Of a DNA stretch of 64,000 bases, positions 13,702 through 26,700 are shown in pieces. Position 1 is the first letter of the stretch, and each line of letters opens with the position of its first letter. The stretch is from Dimorphilus gyrociliatus (Eukaryota; Annelida; Polychaeta; Dinophilidae): contig CAJFCJ010000002.1 of NCBI GenBank assembly GCA_904063045.1, positions 2,847,891-2,911,890 on the forward strand, written 5' to 3'. Below the pieces are notes generated by a model, which was not told the DNA's origin, did no database searches, and worked only from the letters and a program-made list of their open reading frames with translations. The position numbers and the translations under genes were made by a program.

Positions 13702-13968
13702 GACGATTCTATTTATGATGCTAAAAAAATATTTTGTGAGGTGTATTTTAGGTTAAAACTAGACTAGAATTACTAGACGAGAATTCGTATTGCAAAAGAC
13801 ACTCGGAAGTCACGTGGTATCTCCGCACTCGTGTAGGGCACGTTGTATCATGATAGAATTATCTCGCTGTAGTTCTACTAAAAAATTATCTATTAGCGAA
13901 TTTTCTTTTAAACATCGACGTCATATACGTAACAAAGATTTAGTCAATCCTTAAGAAAAACTATCAAA
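13702..13968. promoter_or_regulatory. Probable bidirectional promoter of SDR39U1 and IFRD, with an E-box
   Basis: Only 267 bases separate the two divergent start codons. A palindromic CACGTG lies at 13811-13816, immediately after an ETS-like GGAAGT at 13805-13810. That pairing is typical of growth-related promoters in animals. Promoter activity is inferred from position and motif only. Confidence 0.5.
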
Positions 13969-16046
13969 ATGCCGAAAGGACGAAAGAAAGGTAAGCATAT
14001 TTTCAATGTATCACTTATGACGCAGTATCTGGTAGTTGAATATACAAAGCTCAGCTGTTTCAACGCCAGCATATTTTGAAAACACAAGATTAATAGGGAA
14101 ATATATTCCTATTAATATATTTTATCTGAAATATTCGCCTACCTTAGCAGTTACAGATAGGAATGAGAATGTTTACATAGGCTAAAATACAGCAAAATAT
14201 TAACCAAGTTGGTTCTATTATTCTAACTCAATGTCACAATTTTTGCCCTCTCCAGGTGGAAAAAAGAATAATAGAAATGGAGTTGATTCTGATGACGAAA
14301 TTGAAGGAATTGATAACGGAAGTGTTTACAGCAATCAAAGTGATTCACGTAGTGCTGGAACAGCAGATGGTTTTACAGATGATATCGATGAAACTAGCGT
14401 ACAAGAAAGCTTTGAAGACCGTCTAACAGATTTTATTGAAATGGCTGGTCAAAAAAGGTAGATTTTCTTTATATATGTCTCTTGAAGTCTTGAAATAAAG
14501 GTTTATATTTTTAAATCAGCGCCAAAGGACGAACTGATTGTTTAAATGCAATATCTGATGCTATGCGAAAAAAAATTCTGCTAGACTTTCTCTATGATAG
14601 GAAATTAACCGTAAGTGATGTGATCGAAAAGTGTCTAAAAAAAGGTAAAAGTGCTGAACAGTGTGCAGCTGCACATTGCTCAGCCCTTTTAGCTGTTCAG
14701 TTGGGCCTTAATGTGGATACGGAGGAAATGTTCAAAACATACAAGCCAATATTGACAACATTAATGCTCGACTCTTCGGCCGATTTGAGAGCTCGCGCAG
14801 CTGTAAGTACAACCTAAATTTTAGATTTCCTAATTTTCTTTCAATGTTACAAATGGTTATTTTTTTTTATTACTACCCTTTTTTCACATTTATTAAATCA
14901 ATCCAATAAATCAATAATCTTTTCAGTGCTCCTCCGCCTTAGGATTATGGGCAATGATTGGCGCAAGCGAAAATGCTGAGGAAATTCTGTCTGTTACACA
15001 AAGTCTGGCCAAAGTATTTAAGTCAAGTTTTCTGAAAGGTATTGTCCTCTTCAATTGTTAATTTTGTTTCTAAATATATGAATTATTCAAATAGGAGACA
15101 AAACCGCTCCTACGCACTCTCCGGAGGTGACAAATTTACACAATTGTGCTCTTATGTCTTGGGGTTTATTGATATGCTTATTACCCCAACAAAATGTTCA
15201 GGACATTGTGCATAAGTAAGTTTAAGATAAATAGCTGTTCGTAAAAATAGCCTTTCTTTTGTTCGTTTTGCAGTAATTTGCCGAGAATTCAAGAATTATT
15301 ATTGAGCGGTGATTTGGATTTGCGAATGACTGCTGGGGAAATAATTGCTCTTGTATATGAATTGGCTTCAGAAATTAATCAGGTAATGATTTTACTTTCA
15401 ATGATTTTAGGGTTTTAGGTAATTTTTAAAATTTTTGTAGAATTATCAAATTCCCTCTCATCGTATCCTCTGTGAGGAATTACGAGAATTATCCACCGAT
15501 AGTACAAAAAGCAAAGGCAAAAAGGAGAGGAGAACACAACGTTCAACATTTAGGGATGTTTACAAATATGTTGCGGTACAGTTATGCAATATTTGATTAA
15601 TATTTCGAAATTACTTTGAAAATTTTACAGAATGGTGAAATACCCTCAATAAAAGTACATTTTGGTTCCGAAATGCTACTTATCGAGCGGTGGACTGAAA
15701 AAAGGCAATATGATTTCCTTTGTACACTTTTGAAAAGTGGAATGAATTTACATCTTGCAGTAAATAATTTAGACATTGTTATATAACCATTATTAAACTA
15801 CTTGATTGCAGGAAAACGAATTTTTGAGAGATGTATTCAACTTAGGCCCTGTTATACCTACCGGATTGCCAAAAGAAAGTCGCGAGAGCAGAATTCAAAG
15901 GGTAAAATTTTAAATTATATGAAATTGCTGTATGAAACTTTCCTTTTTTTGAATAGACACTTCAAAATCAAGCGATTTCAAAATTAAGAACTCAAACAAG
16001 AGGAAAAAACCGTGATAAGCGCTCAGCGATTGTTCATGGAGAGTGA
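13969..16046 (+). CDS. IFRD1: Interferon-related developmental regulator (IFRD1/2 orthologue)
   Basis: Ten exons (13969-13990, 14256-14457, 14520-14802, 14927-15038, 15095-15215, 15274-15382, 15441-15575, 15631-15759, 15812-15901, 15957-16046) join to 430 residues. Human IFRD1 is about 450. The start MPKGRKKG is followed by an acidic serine-rich stretch, then the IFRD repeat domain with KSAKGR and RCLKKGKS-like landmarks. The end carries the IFRD C-terminal block (ENEFLRDVFNLGP, then a basic tail). By family knowledge IFRD proteins are transcriptional co-regulators that recruit histone deacetylase complexes, and they also associate with ribosomes. Whether this is closer to IFRD1 or IFRD2 is not decided; invertebrates usually have one gene. 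It converges on YEATS4 with 122 bases between stops. Confidence 0.93.
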
Positions 16047-16168
16047 TTTAACTGTTTATGTATTTATGTCATATCTTAGAGTTTATGACTACTATTCATG
16101 TGTGAATGCCTAAAATTAAATGCTTGAAAGTTTCTTTTAAATATAAAATATATGGTACATCAAAATAT

Positions 16169-16840
16169 CTAATCTACTTGTTCGTCATTCATTGCATCTA
16201 AACTTTCTTTTTCGTGTTCTTGCAAAGCATGAATTGCTCTGGCTGTTAAAACTTTAAAATGCCGAACAGTTTCGAGAGCACTCTCAACTTGCTTGTGAAC
16301 GCTTTTCATTTGCTCGAAATCATTCTTCTTGAAGGTTTCATGATCATAATGATGTTTATATTCACCACACGTTACTCTCTTCTTTTCCATTAAAAGCTTG
16401 TGAAAAAGAGGATACGGCTCTTGAAAAATAACCTCATCGTAGTGTTCGATTATCAATGGCTTTTTACCCAAAGTAATGTCAGGATCAGTGTGGAACAATT
16501 TCAATAAATGTGTCAACGTTACCGGTTTCTCATTCACATCAACAAAAAATATCTTAATTAAAACTTCAAATTCTCCCCATCCTGTTTCAGTAACTTCATA
16601 GGGAGGTTCAGTAACAGTTCTATTGTGATCATTGTAATCAGCATGCAATCTGAACACAACTTTTTTAACAAAAGGAGACATGCAGCAGTTATCGAAAGGT
16701 TTCACGAAGACTGTCCACTGGTGAGTATGACCATTTTCTGACTTTTTCCCGAAATATCGAGACACATTCCCATAAACGACAGGCTTCACAACCGTTGTTC
16801 CCTTCATTCGAGTGACAGTTTTTTCTTCTAAATCGTTCAT
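16169..16840 (-). CDS. YEATS4: YEATS domain-containing protein 4 (GAS41), single exon
   Basis: One uninterrupted frame of 223 residues, starting at the ATG at 16840; a TTG 24 bases upstream is in frame but unlikely to be used. The YEATS domain spans roughly 13-150: [29 protein letters not shown] and [10 protein letters not shown] (Trp88) are conserved. It reads acylated lysines on histone H3. The C-terminus (about 170-220) is predicted coiled coil. By family knowledge it is a subunit of the SRCAP and TIP60/NuA4 chromatin complexes. It is the only large gene here without introns, so it may be a retrocopy that replaced the original or may have lost its introns. It is divergent from FANCD2. Confidence 0.95.
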   Translation of the reverse strand: MNDLEEKTVTRMKGTTVVKPVVYGNVSRYFGKKSENGHTHQWTVFVKPFDNCCMSPFVKKVVFRLHADYNDHNRTVTEPPYEVTETGWGEFEVLIKIFFVDVNEKPVTLTHLLKLFHTDPDITLGKKPLIIEHYDEVIFQEPYPLFHKLLMEKKRVTCGEYKHHYDHETFKKNDFEQMKSVHKQVESALETVRHFKVLTARAIHALQEHEKESLDAMNDEQVD

Positions 16841-17228
16841 TATAGTATTTTTGATTGCCGACAAAATATAAACTGAAGTCGCTCAAATTAAACTGGTATA
16901 TTATTGGCGCATGCGCATTTTCCCATTTACAATTTTAAAACCGTTAGTAAACTTTAATTAGGAAATAAGTTATTTATTTTATTCGAAAACTTTATAAAAA
17001 CAATTTTTTAAAGCATTCAGTATAAATGTAATTATATACATTTGAAAAATACGGACTTCAGAACGAGAGCGGAAGTGGATGTTCTTTGATTCCTCGGCGG
17101 GAAGTGAAGAAACTGTTAGATCGTTTCAATATATTATTCTGAAGCATATTGTTTGATTGTATCTAAGTGATCCAAGCTATATTTCATTAATACTAGTACA
17201 CAAACATACTATAATTCAAGAATAAATT
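16841..17228. promoter_or_regulatory. Probable bidirectional promoter of YEATS4 and FANCD2 with E2F-like and ETS-like motifs
   Basis: 388 bases separate the divergent start codons. GGCGGGAA at 17096-17103 matches the E2F core, and GCGGAAGTG at 17069-17077 matches an ETS core. Both lie 125-160 bases upstream of the FANCD2 start. E2F control would suit an S-phase repair gene, but binding is inferred from motif alone. Confidence 0.4.
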
Positions 17229-20200
17229 ATGGATAGCTCAAGAAAACGAATTCTTATTCCATCTTCCATAAGGGGTAAACAAATTCCAACTAAAAATACA
17301 TTAATATTCAATATATCAAAATAACAAGCTAAACGAAGGAAGAGATCAGAATCTGAGGAAGACGACTCAACATTTACAAAATTTTTGAAATCTTGCGAAT
17401 TTTTTGTTAAATCTGGAGACGAACCTCATCAAATTTGTAAGTTTCCGCGGAACTTTTAAAAGTTTTACACTGAATATGTTCACTCAGGGATTGAACAAGA
17501 ATTATTTAAGAAGCGTCTTAGATCCAGATTTAAAAGTGAATTTGGTACCGAGGTCTGCTTGATTACGATGAATGAGCGTATATTTTAGTAAACTTGTTAT
17601 AGGCTGTACAAGCGTTTATGAAAGGCTTGGAAGAAAAATGTCGGCAATTAGTGACTTTTAGACGATGTCTGGTTCCCTCTATAACTCCTTCCGAAGCAGA
17701 TACAGCGTATGTAAATTTTTGACAGAACTAGATTAATTATAGACTTCCTACTTCAGTTCAAAAGGCAGGGCTCAAGATAGTCTTATTAAGCTGCTTTTAG
17801 GTGTTGACACTCTTCATATTCCCGTAATGAAATTTCTTCTTCATAAATTAGACGACTTCTGCGCTAACGAGTATTTTATTGCATACCGTTATACATTCAT
17901 AACGCTAATTTTACTGCATTAATTTATTTACTAGTTCTATTGATGATGGCCATGAAAACGTAAACTTTTCCAGTTTAATTTTAAATCATATGCGGTACTT
18001 GGAAAAAATTGAAAATACAGATGTAAACTTTGATTTTTTTAAAATTCAATACTTTTGAGTATTAGTTTTGCAGGAAGTTTTGGATAAACTCTTATCTATC
18101 ATACCAAAATCTTGTTTATCGGTAAAACGGGATATTGTTACCTCTCTTCCAGAAATGCTAGGGGATGACCTCCATGACAAAGCTGCAGATAAGTTAAGAG
18201 TAGTCTCTGAGGGAGATTTAGATTTAATATCTTCTGTCTTGGACGCTTTGTCGAATATGAACGTATGCGAAAATACCATCACCGAGGTAGTTTCTTGATA
18301 CACAATGTTAATCATTTTTAAGCATTTACTAAACATCTTGGTCAGGTGGGAGACCATGTTTTAGAGATAATTCAGCAATTACAATCCGACGATGTAGCTA
18401 TTGCTGTTCGATTTCTAATGCAGAACACGCCTTCAAAGCAATTACCTGAGGTCTGTTCTTCAATAAGGCGATTATTGAATTTCAATCAATTGAAGTCACC
18501 AAAGAACACTCCTCGTCCAAAATCTCAAAAGTTTGTCATACTTTGTTTGTTAAGTATATAATGGAATATTGGTTTGCAGAATTAAGAATCGAAAAATTGA
18601 TTCCGCGAGTCTCTTATTAAACACAGTGAAATCTGCAGTAAAATTTGAAAGAAAGCAAGCGGAAGCTTGGCTTAAGGTCTCGTTTATTTTCCTTTAATCT
18701 ACATAAAATAAAAACTCTTAAAATAAATTTAGGCAATTGAAAATGCTAACGAGCTATGTCCCTTCGATATGTGTCTTCTCTTTGTGCTGGATTCTTCCAA
18801 CTTGAGCAAACAAGCTATATCAACATTTAGAAATAAAATTAGGAATAGGCAAATTAATAATAATGTTATAGAGAGGACGTTTAACGGATACTCTAAAGTA
18901 AATCATAGAATAAGCCATTATCTTCATATTATTTTTTTAAATTACTAGGTTATCCAAAGCTACTTCACTTCAATTTTATTACTTGCGGATAACCTATTTA
19001 AAAGTAATGAAGATGTTCTAAACTCTTTCGGTTGCGACATGCTAAAACTTGCATTTCCTCATTTTGATTATTTTGAAAAACAGGTAAAAAATTAATATTT
19101 ACACAACCATATGAAAGAAAAATTATACATTTCAGGAAATAGTAAGAAATCTGTTTTCATATTTAGAGAGTACATCTCCTAATCAAGTAAATGCTGGATT
19201 AGATATTTTGTCCTACTTTGTTAACAATTACATTTCCGATATGGAGCCATTTACTATTTTTGTTCAAGTAAAAATTTAAACTATAATATCCGTATTATAA
19301 ATTAAGGATTTGGGTAAACAGGATGTTTTCAAGAACCAATTGAAAATTCTCCAGGCGATGACTATTACACAGCTGCAGAAGCTATTTTATATTCTATGCC
19401 TTCTAGCATTCGATGCGGAACAAAACGCATCACTGACAGTAAGTGCTCTAAAGCATAGATAACCTAACAGTCTTGTAAATTATTTATATAGGAAGACCTA
19501 AAAATAAGAATAATGAAGTTACTTGCCACGGACTCTGTTAAGTAAGCAATTTGCAAGCAATTAAAGATTATCTTCATTACAACACAAGAAAATGGATGAT
19601 ATAAAAAATTAATTTATATATATATATTTTTATATAATGTTTAGGAAAAAGAGTATTGGTATTATCGGTGCAATCCATGTGTTCCAATACCTTGGGAGAA
19701 GTAAAACTGATATCATTGATAGTGAGTCTAGTGATTATTTTGATAGCGAGAATTTGGAAGAGGTAACAAATTATACTTAACTTTAAGGAAATGTTGTTAT
19801 TTACTTCTTCGTTTTACTTAATAATAGGTAGAGAGATACTTTAACGTAATTAAGAATTGTTTGAAGTGCTGTCCTGAGGCTGAAATATTACTTTATGACG
19901 AATTAACTGAACTCATAAATAATGGTGGGCTCCATAAAGATGTTGAGGTAATTCTTCAAAGTGAAATGAAATATATTTATTGAACAAGATTCTTACAGAA
20001 ATTTATTCACGACCAAATATTATATAGTTTGAATAATACTTTTATTATCAAAGAAAATGATTTCGAGGAGTCACAGTAAGACTTAATTTTTGTATTTTGT
20101 TTTGCAAATGTAATAGTAAATATATCTATGATTGTCAGAGTTAAAGGTATAACTGCCGTAAAAGGTCTACAAATCGACTCAAAAAATTCAACAGTTTTAA

Positions 20201-23200
20201 ATATGTTTCCTGTTCTAGCCACCCTTAAAGATAACAACATAAAGTAAATATTAATTTGTTGTAGCATTTTCACATTTTTTTTCATCAGAACACAGGGATT
20301 ACTTTGCTTACCGGCTTATTGTCGCTTATTACAAACCATTGTTTTAAAAAGCAATAATACACTTCAAGATATCTCCCATATCTTAGGTTGGTTCGTACCA
20401 GTTCAACTATTTTTCCAAAAAAAATAAGCAAGAATTTTCAGGATGCTGTATAATTATTCCGGACTTGGAATTTGCAAAACAGTTCAAAACACTAACCTTT
20501 CAGCAGAAGGAAATATTTCTTGATTGCTGTTTTTACTTGGTGAACTGGTTTATCGAAGTATTCATTTTCAGGATGTAATTCTATTAATTATATTGATATC
20601 ATTTTATCCTTCTACAGTTGATTAATGCCTTTTGTCAAGAATTGAAAAGTCCAAAAGTAGCGACCAAGATAATTCGTAGATTACAGAATGTTATTGATAT
20701 TCGAAAAGTCATTGACAGCTGCCTATCAGGTTTGTCAAAAACAATACCGCTTGCAATATAATTTATAAAAATTCAATGATGAAAAATCAATATCATGATA
20801 TCAAATGATAATTATCAGATTACTTCACTTTCTATCTCATTAGTTTAAGTCTGAAATATTACATAATATTTTTCAAAAATATTCTTACTCTACAAATTCA
20901 TGAAAAAGATTTCATTTTATTTTTAGGAATAAAGGATTATAGTCCACCTTTAGCTTATGCCAATTTAGGAGAAAAAGTTACTCTTTCACTTACCTCAACT
21001 GTTACTAAAAAAAAAGCTACAAAAAAGTAATTTCTTTTAATTTTTTATTAAGTTCCAATTAAAATATCAATTTTTCAGAAAAGTTGACAAAAGTAACGAT
21101 ACTACCACTGACAACGAATCTATTTTTTCGATTGATAAATCTGTATGTATATGAAATAACAATTTATTCTCATCAAATGATTTTAATATTTTCAGGAAAA
21201 TTTTGATGATGATACTACGAGTACCGCTATTACTTCGTCAACCCAGTCTAAACAATTCCGTGAATTCTTTCGTGAAATGGATCTGCATAATTTGCGATTA
21301 ATAGAATTTGGAATATCTGATGATTCTTTGAAAATTAACATTTCAAGCTCTAATGTTGCAGAGGTTTTGAAAACGTATTTCATTTTTTCTTTATTTTAGT
21401 GAATTGTATTTTTCTCGAAACAGACAAACGATTCACTGACACTAAATCAGTTAGGTTATCTACTGGACGACTTCAAACAAAAACTAGATATTATTTTACC
21501 GTCTTCGTCAAGCTCACGACATTTTGGTTTTAAAACATCAAAAATTGGTGGATTAAAAAATTTTCTTCGAATTACGGACAGACAATTAGTTGAATTTTTC
21601 AACCAATTGCTTCCAACTTTACTTGAAATCCTGGAAAGGTCTACAGGAAAACTACAGGTTTATTTTTTCTATTGAAAAACATTTAGTTTATTCCCCTTTA
21701 CTTTATAGGAGAAGATAGATGAAAATGATGGTGTTCTTGATGGACCAGCCGTTAATTCTGTCGAAGGGCAACAACTAAATCTTTGTTATGAGAAACTTAT
21801 TAACATTTTATGCAGCTTTTTTTCTTGGTTTGTTTTTTTTGGATAAAGCATATGTACTACTTAAAAATTGTGATATTTAATATAGGAGTGGATTTAAACT
21901 ATCTAATAATAAAGCCCTCCTACAAAAAGCGGTTGAAATGATATCAGGAAGGATCAGCAGTAATACAGGAAATACAGAGTAAAGATATGTGTTTACCCTA
22001 ATAAATTGGATTCAGCCGTTCTTTTTTTTTGTACAGAAATGCTTTTATTTATTTTGCAAACTTGACAAAGTTCACAAATAGGCTATCAATCGCTGTGACT
22101 ATTTGTCGCATTCTCTTGAATTTGTTGGAAACATGTCGGTGTGATCCAGAAACTGAAAAAAATCGAATAGGTTCGTTAATATCGATGTCGCTGCTCATTG
22201 CTTTGTTCTTCTAATGTTTTTCATTTTAGCAAATCTTGCTGAAGAGTTTTTAAAAAGAGAATGGTGGGATGGGAAAGTTAAAGACAAAGGAGCTAAATAT
22301 CATGAAAATATTGACTTCTTTGTTGGGTAATATAGCAAAAATAATCAGGTTGAGATAATGTTTAATTAGTTTGCTTTCCTAAAGGATCTATTTGTCAAAT
22401 AAATCTCCAACTATGGATGTGCTATCCGATGTTCTTGAGGTAGGAATAAAAGAGTTGACAGATGACGGTCAGATCTCGGAAACATATCAAACTCTGAATA
22501 AGTTTGTAAATGATCTAATAATGGTAAATTCTAATTAAGCTTGTTTTTACTTTCAGATCAACGTTACCCATTTATTACAAGCATATGATGTCAACCCTTT
22601 TAGAGTCAATGCAAACAATAGGAAAGGCACGAGCCGCGGATGACTCTCAAACAAAATTGGAAATACTTAGACTTTGGATAAAGCATGCAAATTTTTTAAA
22701 CGTTCTGCTTGGATTAGTGAAAATGTTTGACTCACGTCAGATTTTACTAACGGTTTTCAAGGTATCCATTCTGGAGAATTATTATTATTTTGCTTAATCA
22801 AGTGTCTACTTTTTAGGTTGGAACAAAGATTTTAGACCTATTTAAGAAATTTGCTGTCAGTACATTAGACTGCCTTCTTAAATCCCACAAAGATAAATGT
22901 CTGAGTTTCATTACTGCTTTTAAAAAGTGTAATAGTCTGTTACAGCATTGCACGACTTATGTGAAGGTAATTATCATGTATTAGTTTATCAAGAAAATTT
23001 CAAGCTTCTCAATCGAAATAGGGAAGAGAGGACCCTGCGTTAGCTAATCATGTGCCTGTTCTGAAAAGTACAATGGAAGCCGTAATTTATAGTATCGAAA
23101 GCATGGTTTATCGGAATCAATGTGGAGATGCTTTTCTTATCGGTAATATGAAAAATAGAACACTTCAAGGAAGTGAAATTTATGATATGAATACGCAAGA

Positions 23201-23351
23201 AAGTGAAAGTGACGTTTTAGAGAAGTCCCCTGAAAATAATGCTGATGAAATGGCTTCTGATATAGAAGACGTAAGTAGCATTCTTTAAAAATCAAATTTT
23301 TACTCTTATTTGAATCTTTTATAGGATCAAGACATGTCTGCATCGCTGTAA
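17229..23351 (+). CDS. FANCD2: Fanconi anaemia group D2 protein
   Basis: 34 short exons join in phase to 1,378 residues (human about 1,450). Exons: 17229-17274, 17329-17436, 17488-17552, 17603-17706, 17757-17870, 17935-18022, 18074-18286, 18346-18530, 18580-18676, 18733-18897, 18949-19083, 19136-19267, 19307-19438, 19492-19541, 19645-19762, 19828-19947, 19999-20075, 20139-20243, 20289-20386, 20442-20557, 20618-20729, 20927-21026, 21079-21142, 21196-21363, 21424-21657, 21709-21827, 21886-21978, 22037-22170, 22230-22326, 22385-22501, 22557-22761, 22817-22966, 23022-23270, 23325-23351. Landmarks are DIVTSLPEMLGD, SLIKLLLGVDTL, LIGNMKNRTLQG and an acidic tail. With FANCI it clamps DNA at interstrand crosslinks after monoubiquitination. 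The modified lysine region (YDELTELINNGGLHKDVEKF) has Lys621, offset by one from human Lys561. Confidence 0.97.
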
Positions 23352-23706
23352 ACTTTTGACATTCTATTCAGAGGCGAAGTTTTACTTTAAGAATTCTTAG
23401 AAAATACAAAGTTTCATAAATTGTTTTACTTAATAAAACTTTTTCAAAGCTGAAAAATATTTCGTCTAATAAAAACACTTTCGGTGAATTTAAGCCATTT
23501 AAAATCACGACTATCAGATATCCCATCATGCGTGTATACTCTTACCGGTTTATATTTAGAAAAAGCAAAACACTAACCATTAATACACCAGTCCGGTTCA
23601 GCCTACATTATCGGACTACGTTTGCGAGTAAAAAATAGTGTGTCTTACAAATTTTATGAATTAAAAGAAATCCCGAAGCGGTTCATGAGTTTTTAAATCC
23701 GACAAT
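23352..23706. other. Intergenic region between FANCD2 and MTREX
   Basis: 355 bases between the FANCD2 stop and the MTREX start, both on the plus strand. AATAAA-type sequences near 23434 and 23468 could end FANCD2. The rest must hold the MTREX promoter and leader. No specific element was recognised. Confidence 0.5.
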
Positions 23707-26700
23707 ATGTCTAAAAGTTTTGGAGATGACCTCTTTGAGGTATTTGATGAGGAACCAACGTCCGTTCTAAAGAACGATAATAGCACGTATGTAATATTTA
23801 AAAAACCACATGTTTTTACCTTTTGTAAAAGTCGTTGATCGGCTCCTCATTAAAATTTTTATAGGTCCACGATCAAACGGAAATCTTCTCAGTCTGATAA
23901 CGGTGAAAATGATGAACAAGAACCAAAAAAGCCCAAATCCATTTTTGATAAAATTAATGAAGTTAAAGATGAATACGTGACTATTGCGGAGGACGCTCCA
24001 AAGGAGTATGTGAATTAGTAATTATACATCTAAACAATAAATCAATTTTCTCATCTCAGGTCGACGGAAGAGGTGAAGCAGAGCTTTAGAGTTGACCAAA
24101 TTTATCAAACGGAGGATTGTACCCACGAAGTAGTTTTACCTGGCGAAGCCGAATTAGATTCTCTGAAAGCTGGAGAAAAACCGGCTAAGGAATACAAGTT
24201 TAATTTAGACACTTTTCAAAAGCAAGCTACAATGTGTCTGGAAAATTCTCAATCAGTCTTAGTGTCAGCTCACACTTCAGCAGGAAAAACAGTTGTAGCT
24301 GAATACGCAATAGCAATGTCTTTTCGCAATAAGCAGAAGGTTATTTATACAACACCTATCAAGGCTCTCTCGAATCAGAAGTTCCGGGAATTTCAAGAAG
24401 AATTTCAAGATGTTGGCCTTATGACTGGAGATACAACAATTAATCCTAATGCATCTTGTTTGATTATGACAACAGAAATTTTGCGTAGTATGTTATACAG
24501 AGGATCGGAATTAACGAGAGAAGTGGCCTGGGTTATTTTTGATGAAATTCATTATATGAGAGATAAGATGCGAGGAGTTGTTTGGGAAGAAACAATTATT
24601 CTACTCCCTGATAATGTACGATATGTCTTCCTCTCTGCCACTATTCCAAATGCTCGCCAATTCGCAGAATGGATAGTCTTTCTGCATAAGCAACCCGTTC
24701 ATGTTGTATATACAGAAAAACGTCCTGTACCCCTTCAGCATTATGTGTATCCATCAGGTGGAGATGGAGTTCATCTTGTGCTCAATGAAAAAGGACAATT
24801 TAAAGAGGACAATTTGTCAGTTGCAATGGACACTTTAGCGAAAGCAGGAGAAGCGGGAATGGGTGATCAAAGGGGAAGGAGGGGTGGAAACAGAGGACAG
24901 AATGAGAGCAACGTGCTGAAAGTCGTCCGAATGATAACTGAAAAGAGTTTCACTCCAGTAATTATTTTTTCATTTTCAAGAAAAGAATGCGAAGAGCATG
25001 CTGTTCAATTATCAAAGTTGGACTTGAACTCTGATACAGAAAAAGAGCACGTTGAAAAAGTTTTTAAAAATGCGATGATGTATTTAAGTGACGAAGATAG
25101 AAAATTACCCCAAGTTGACAATGTGCTACCTTTACTAAAAAAGGGCATTGGTAAGTTTGATAAGTTAAATATAATAATCAAATACGAATGAATTGTGTTT
25201 CTAAACAGGAATACATCATTCTGGTTTGTTACCTTTATTGAAAGAGACGATTGAAATTCTCTTTGGTGAAGGCTTAATCAAAGCTTTATTTGCCACGGAA
25301 ACTTTTGCTATGGGATTAAATATGCCTGCAAAAACTGTTGTCTTTACACAAACAGAAAAGTTTGATGGTGTTGATGTTCGCCCATTAACATCAGGAGAGT
25401 ATATACAGATGAGTGGACGAGCTGGTCGAAGAGGATTAGATGAAAAAGGTATAGTCATCATGATGATGAAACAGAGAGTTACACCAGCCGAAGTGAAAAA
25501 TATGCTTGGGGGAGCTGCTGATCCTCTGAATTCAGCTTTTCATCTCACATACAATATGGTTTTAAATCTAATGAGAGTAGAAGAAGTAAATCCAGAATAT
25601 ATGTTAGAAAGGTCATTTTATCAATTTCAAAACTATAGCTCTTTACCTGCTCTAGAAAGACAATTAAAAGATCTAGAAATGAAGTATGTTTCATTTAAAA
25701 TTCCAAGAGAAAGTGAAATAGAAAGCTATCATAAGTTGAGAAGACAATTAAAACACCGCGAAAAAGAATTACTGTCCTACACTCAAAAAGCTAAATATAT
25801 AGTTCCTTGGTTAAAAGTTGGTCGTTTAATCGAAGTGAAACATGATGATACATATTTTGGTTGGGGAGCAGTTGTCAATGTCTATCAGAAAACATTAAAG
25901 GAAGATGTAACGGAAAGACGTTACTTTGTTGATGTTATGTTAGATTTAGATCCTTCTTGTTTGAGAAATTTTAAACAAGGAGGTAATCCAAAACCTTCTG
26001 ACGGAAAAAATGGTGAAATGTGTGTTATTCCAATTACGTTAAAAACAATACAAGCCGTTAGCCAGATTCGTATTCTACTTCCTGATGATCTGAAATCTAA
26101 AGATAAGAGACAACGCGTAAAAAAAGATATAGATGAAGTTAGACGACGTCAAAAAGATGGTATACCTCTCCTCGATCCCCAGGAAGACTTTGGCATTAAA
26201 GAGGAAGGCTTTAAAGAAGTGCTGAAAAAGATAGAAGCTCTTGAGAAACGGTTGTACTCTCATGTCTTAACAAATGATTCTCAATTAGAAGATTTGTACA
26301 ACTTATTTGAATCCAAAATGTCCATTGGTGATGAAGTAAGAAAAATTAAAAGTCAGTTAAAAGCAAAGAAAAGTCTACTGCAGATGGAAGAATTAAAATG
26401 CCGTAAAAGAGTTCTCCGACGATTAGGCTATGCCACGGCACAAGATGTAATTGAGATCAAAGGAAGAGTTGCTTGTGAGATTGACTCTGTTGATGAATTA
26501 TTGGTTACTGAACTTCTTTTTGAAAATATGTTTGATGATCTCTCTCCATCAGAAGTTGCAGCCGTTATGAGTTGTTTTGTATTTGACGAGAAGTGCTCAG
26601 AAATGCCTAAGCTAACAGATACTTTATCAGGTTAAAAGTTTTAGAAAGATACTTTTTGTTTAATATTAACTAGTCTTTTTATAGGGACACTCAGGAAAAT

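Noticed and set aside
22502-22526. Longer FANCD2 exon 30 ending at the GTAAAT near 22523
   Set aside because: It is open in frame but leaves the wrong phase for the next exon; the donor at 22502 restores the conserved STLPIYYKHMM block.
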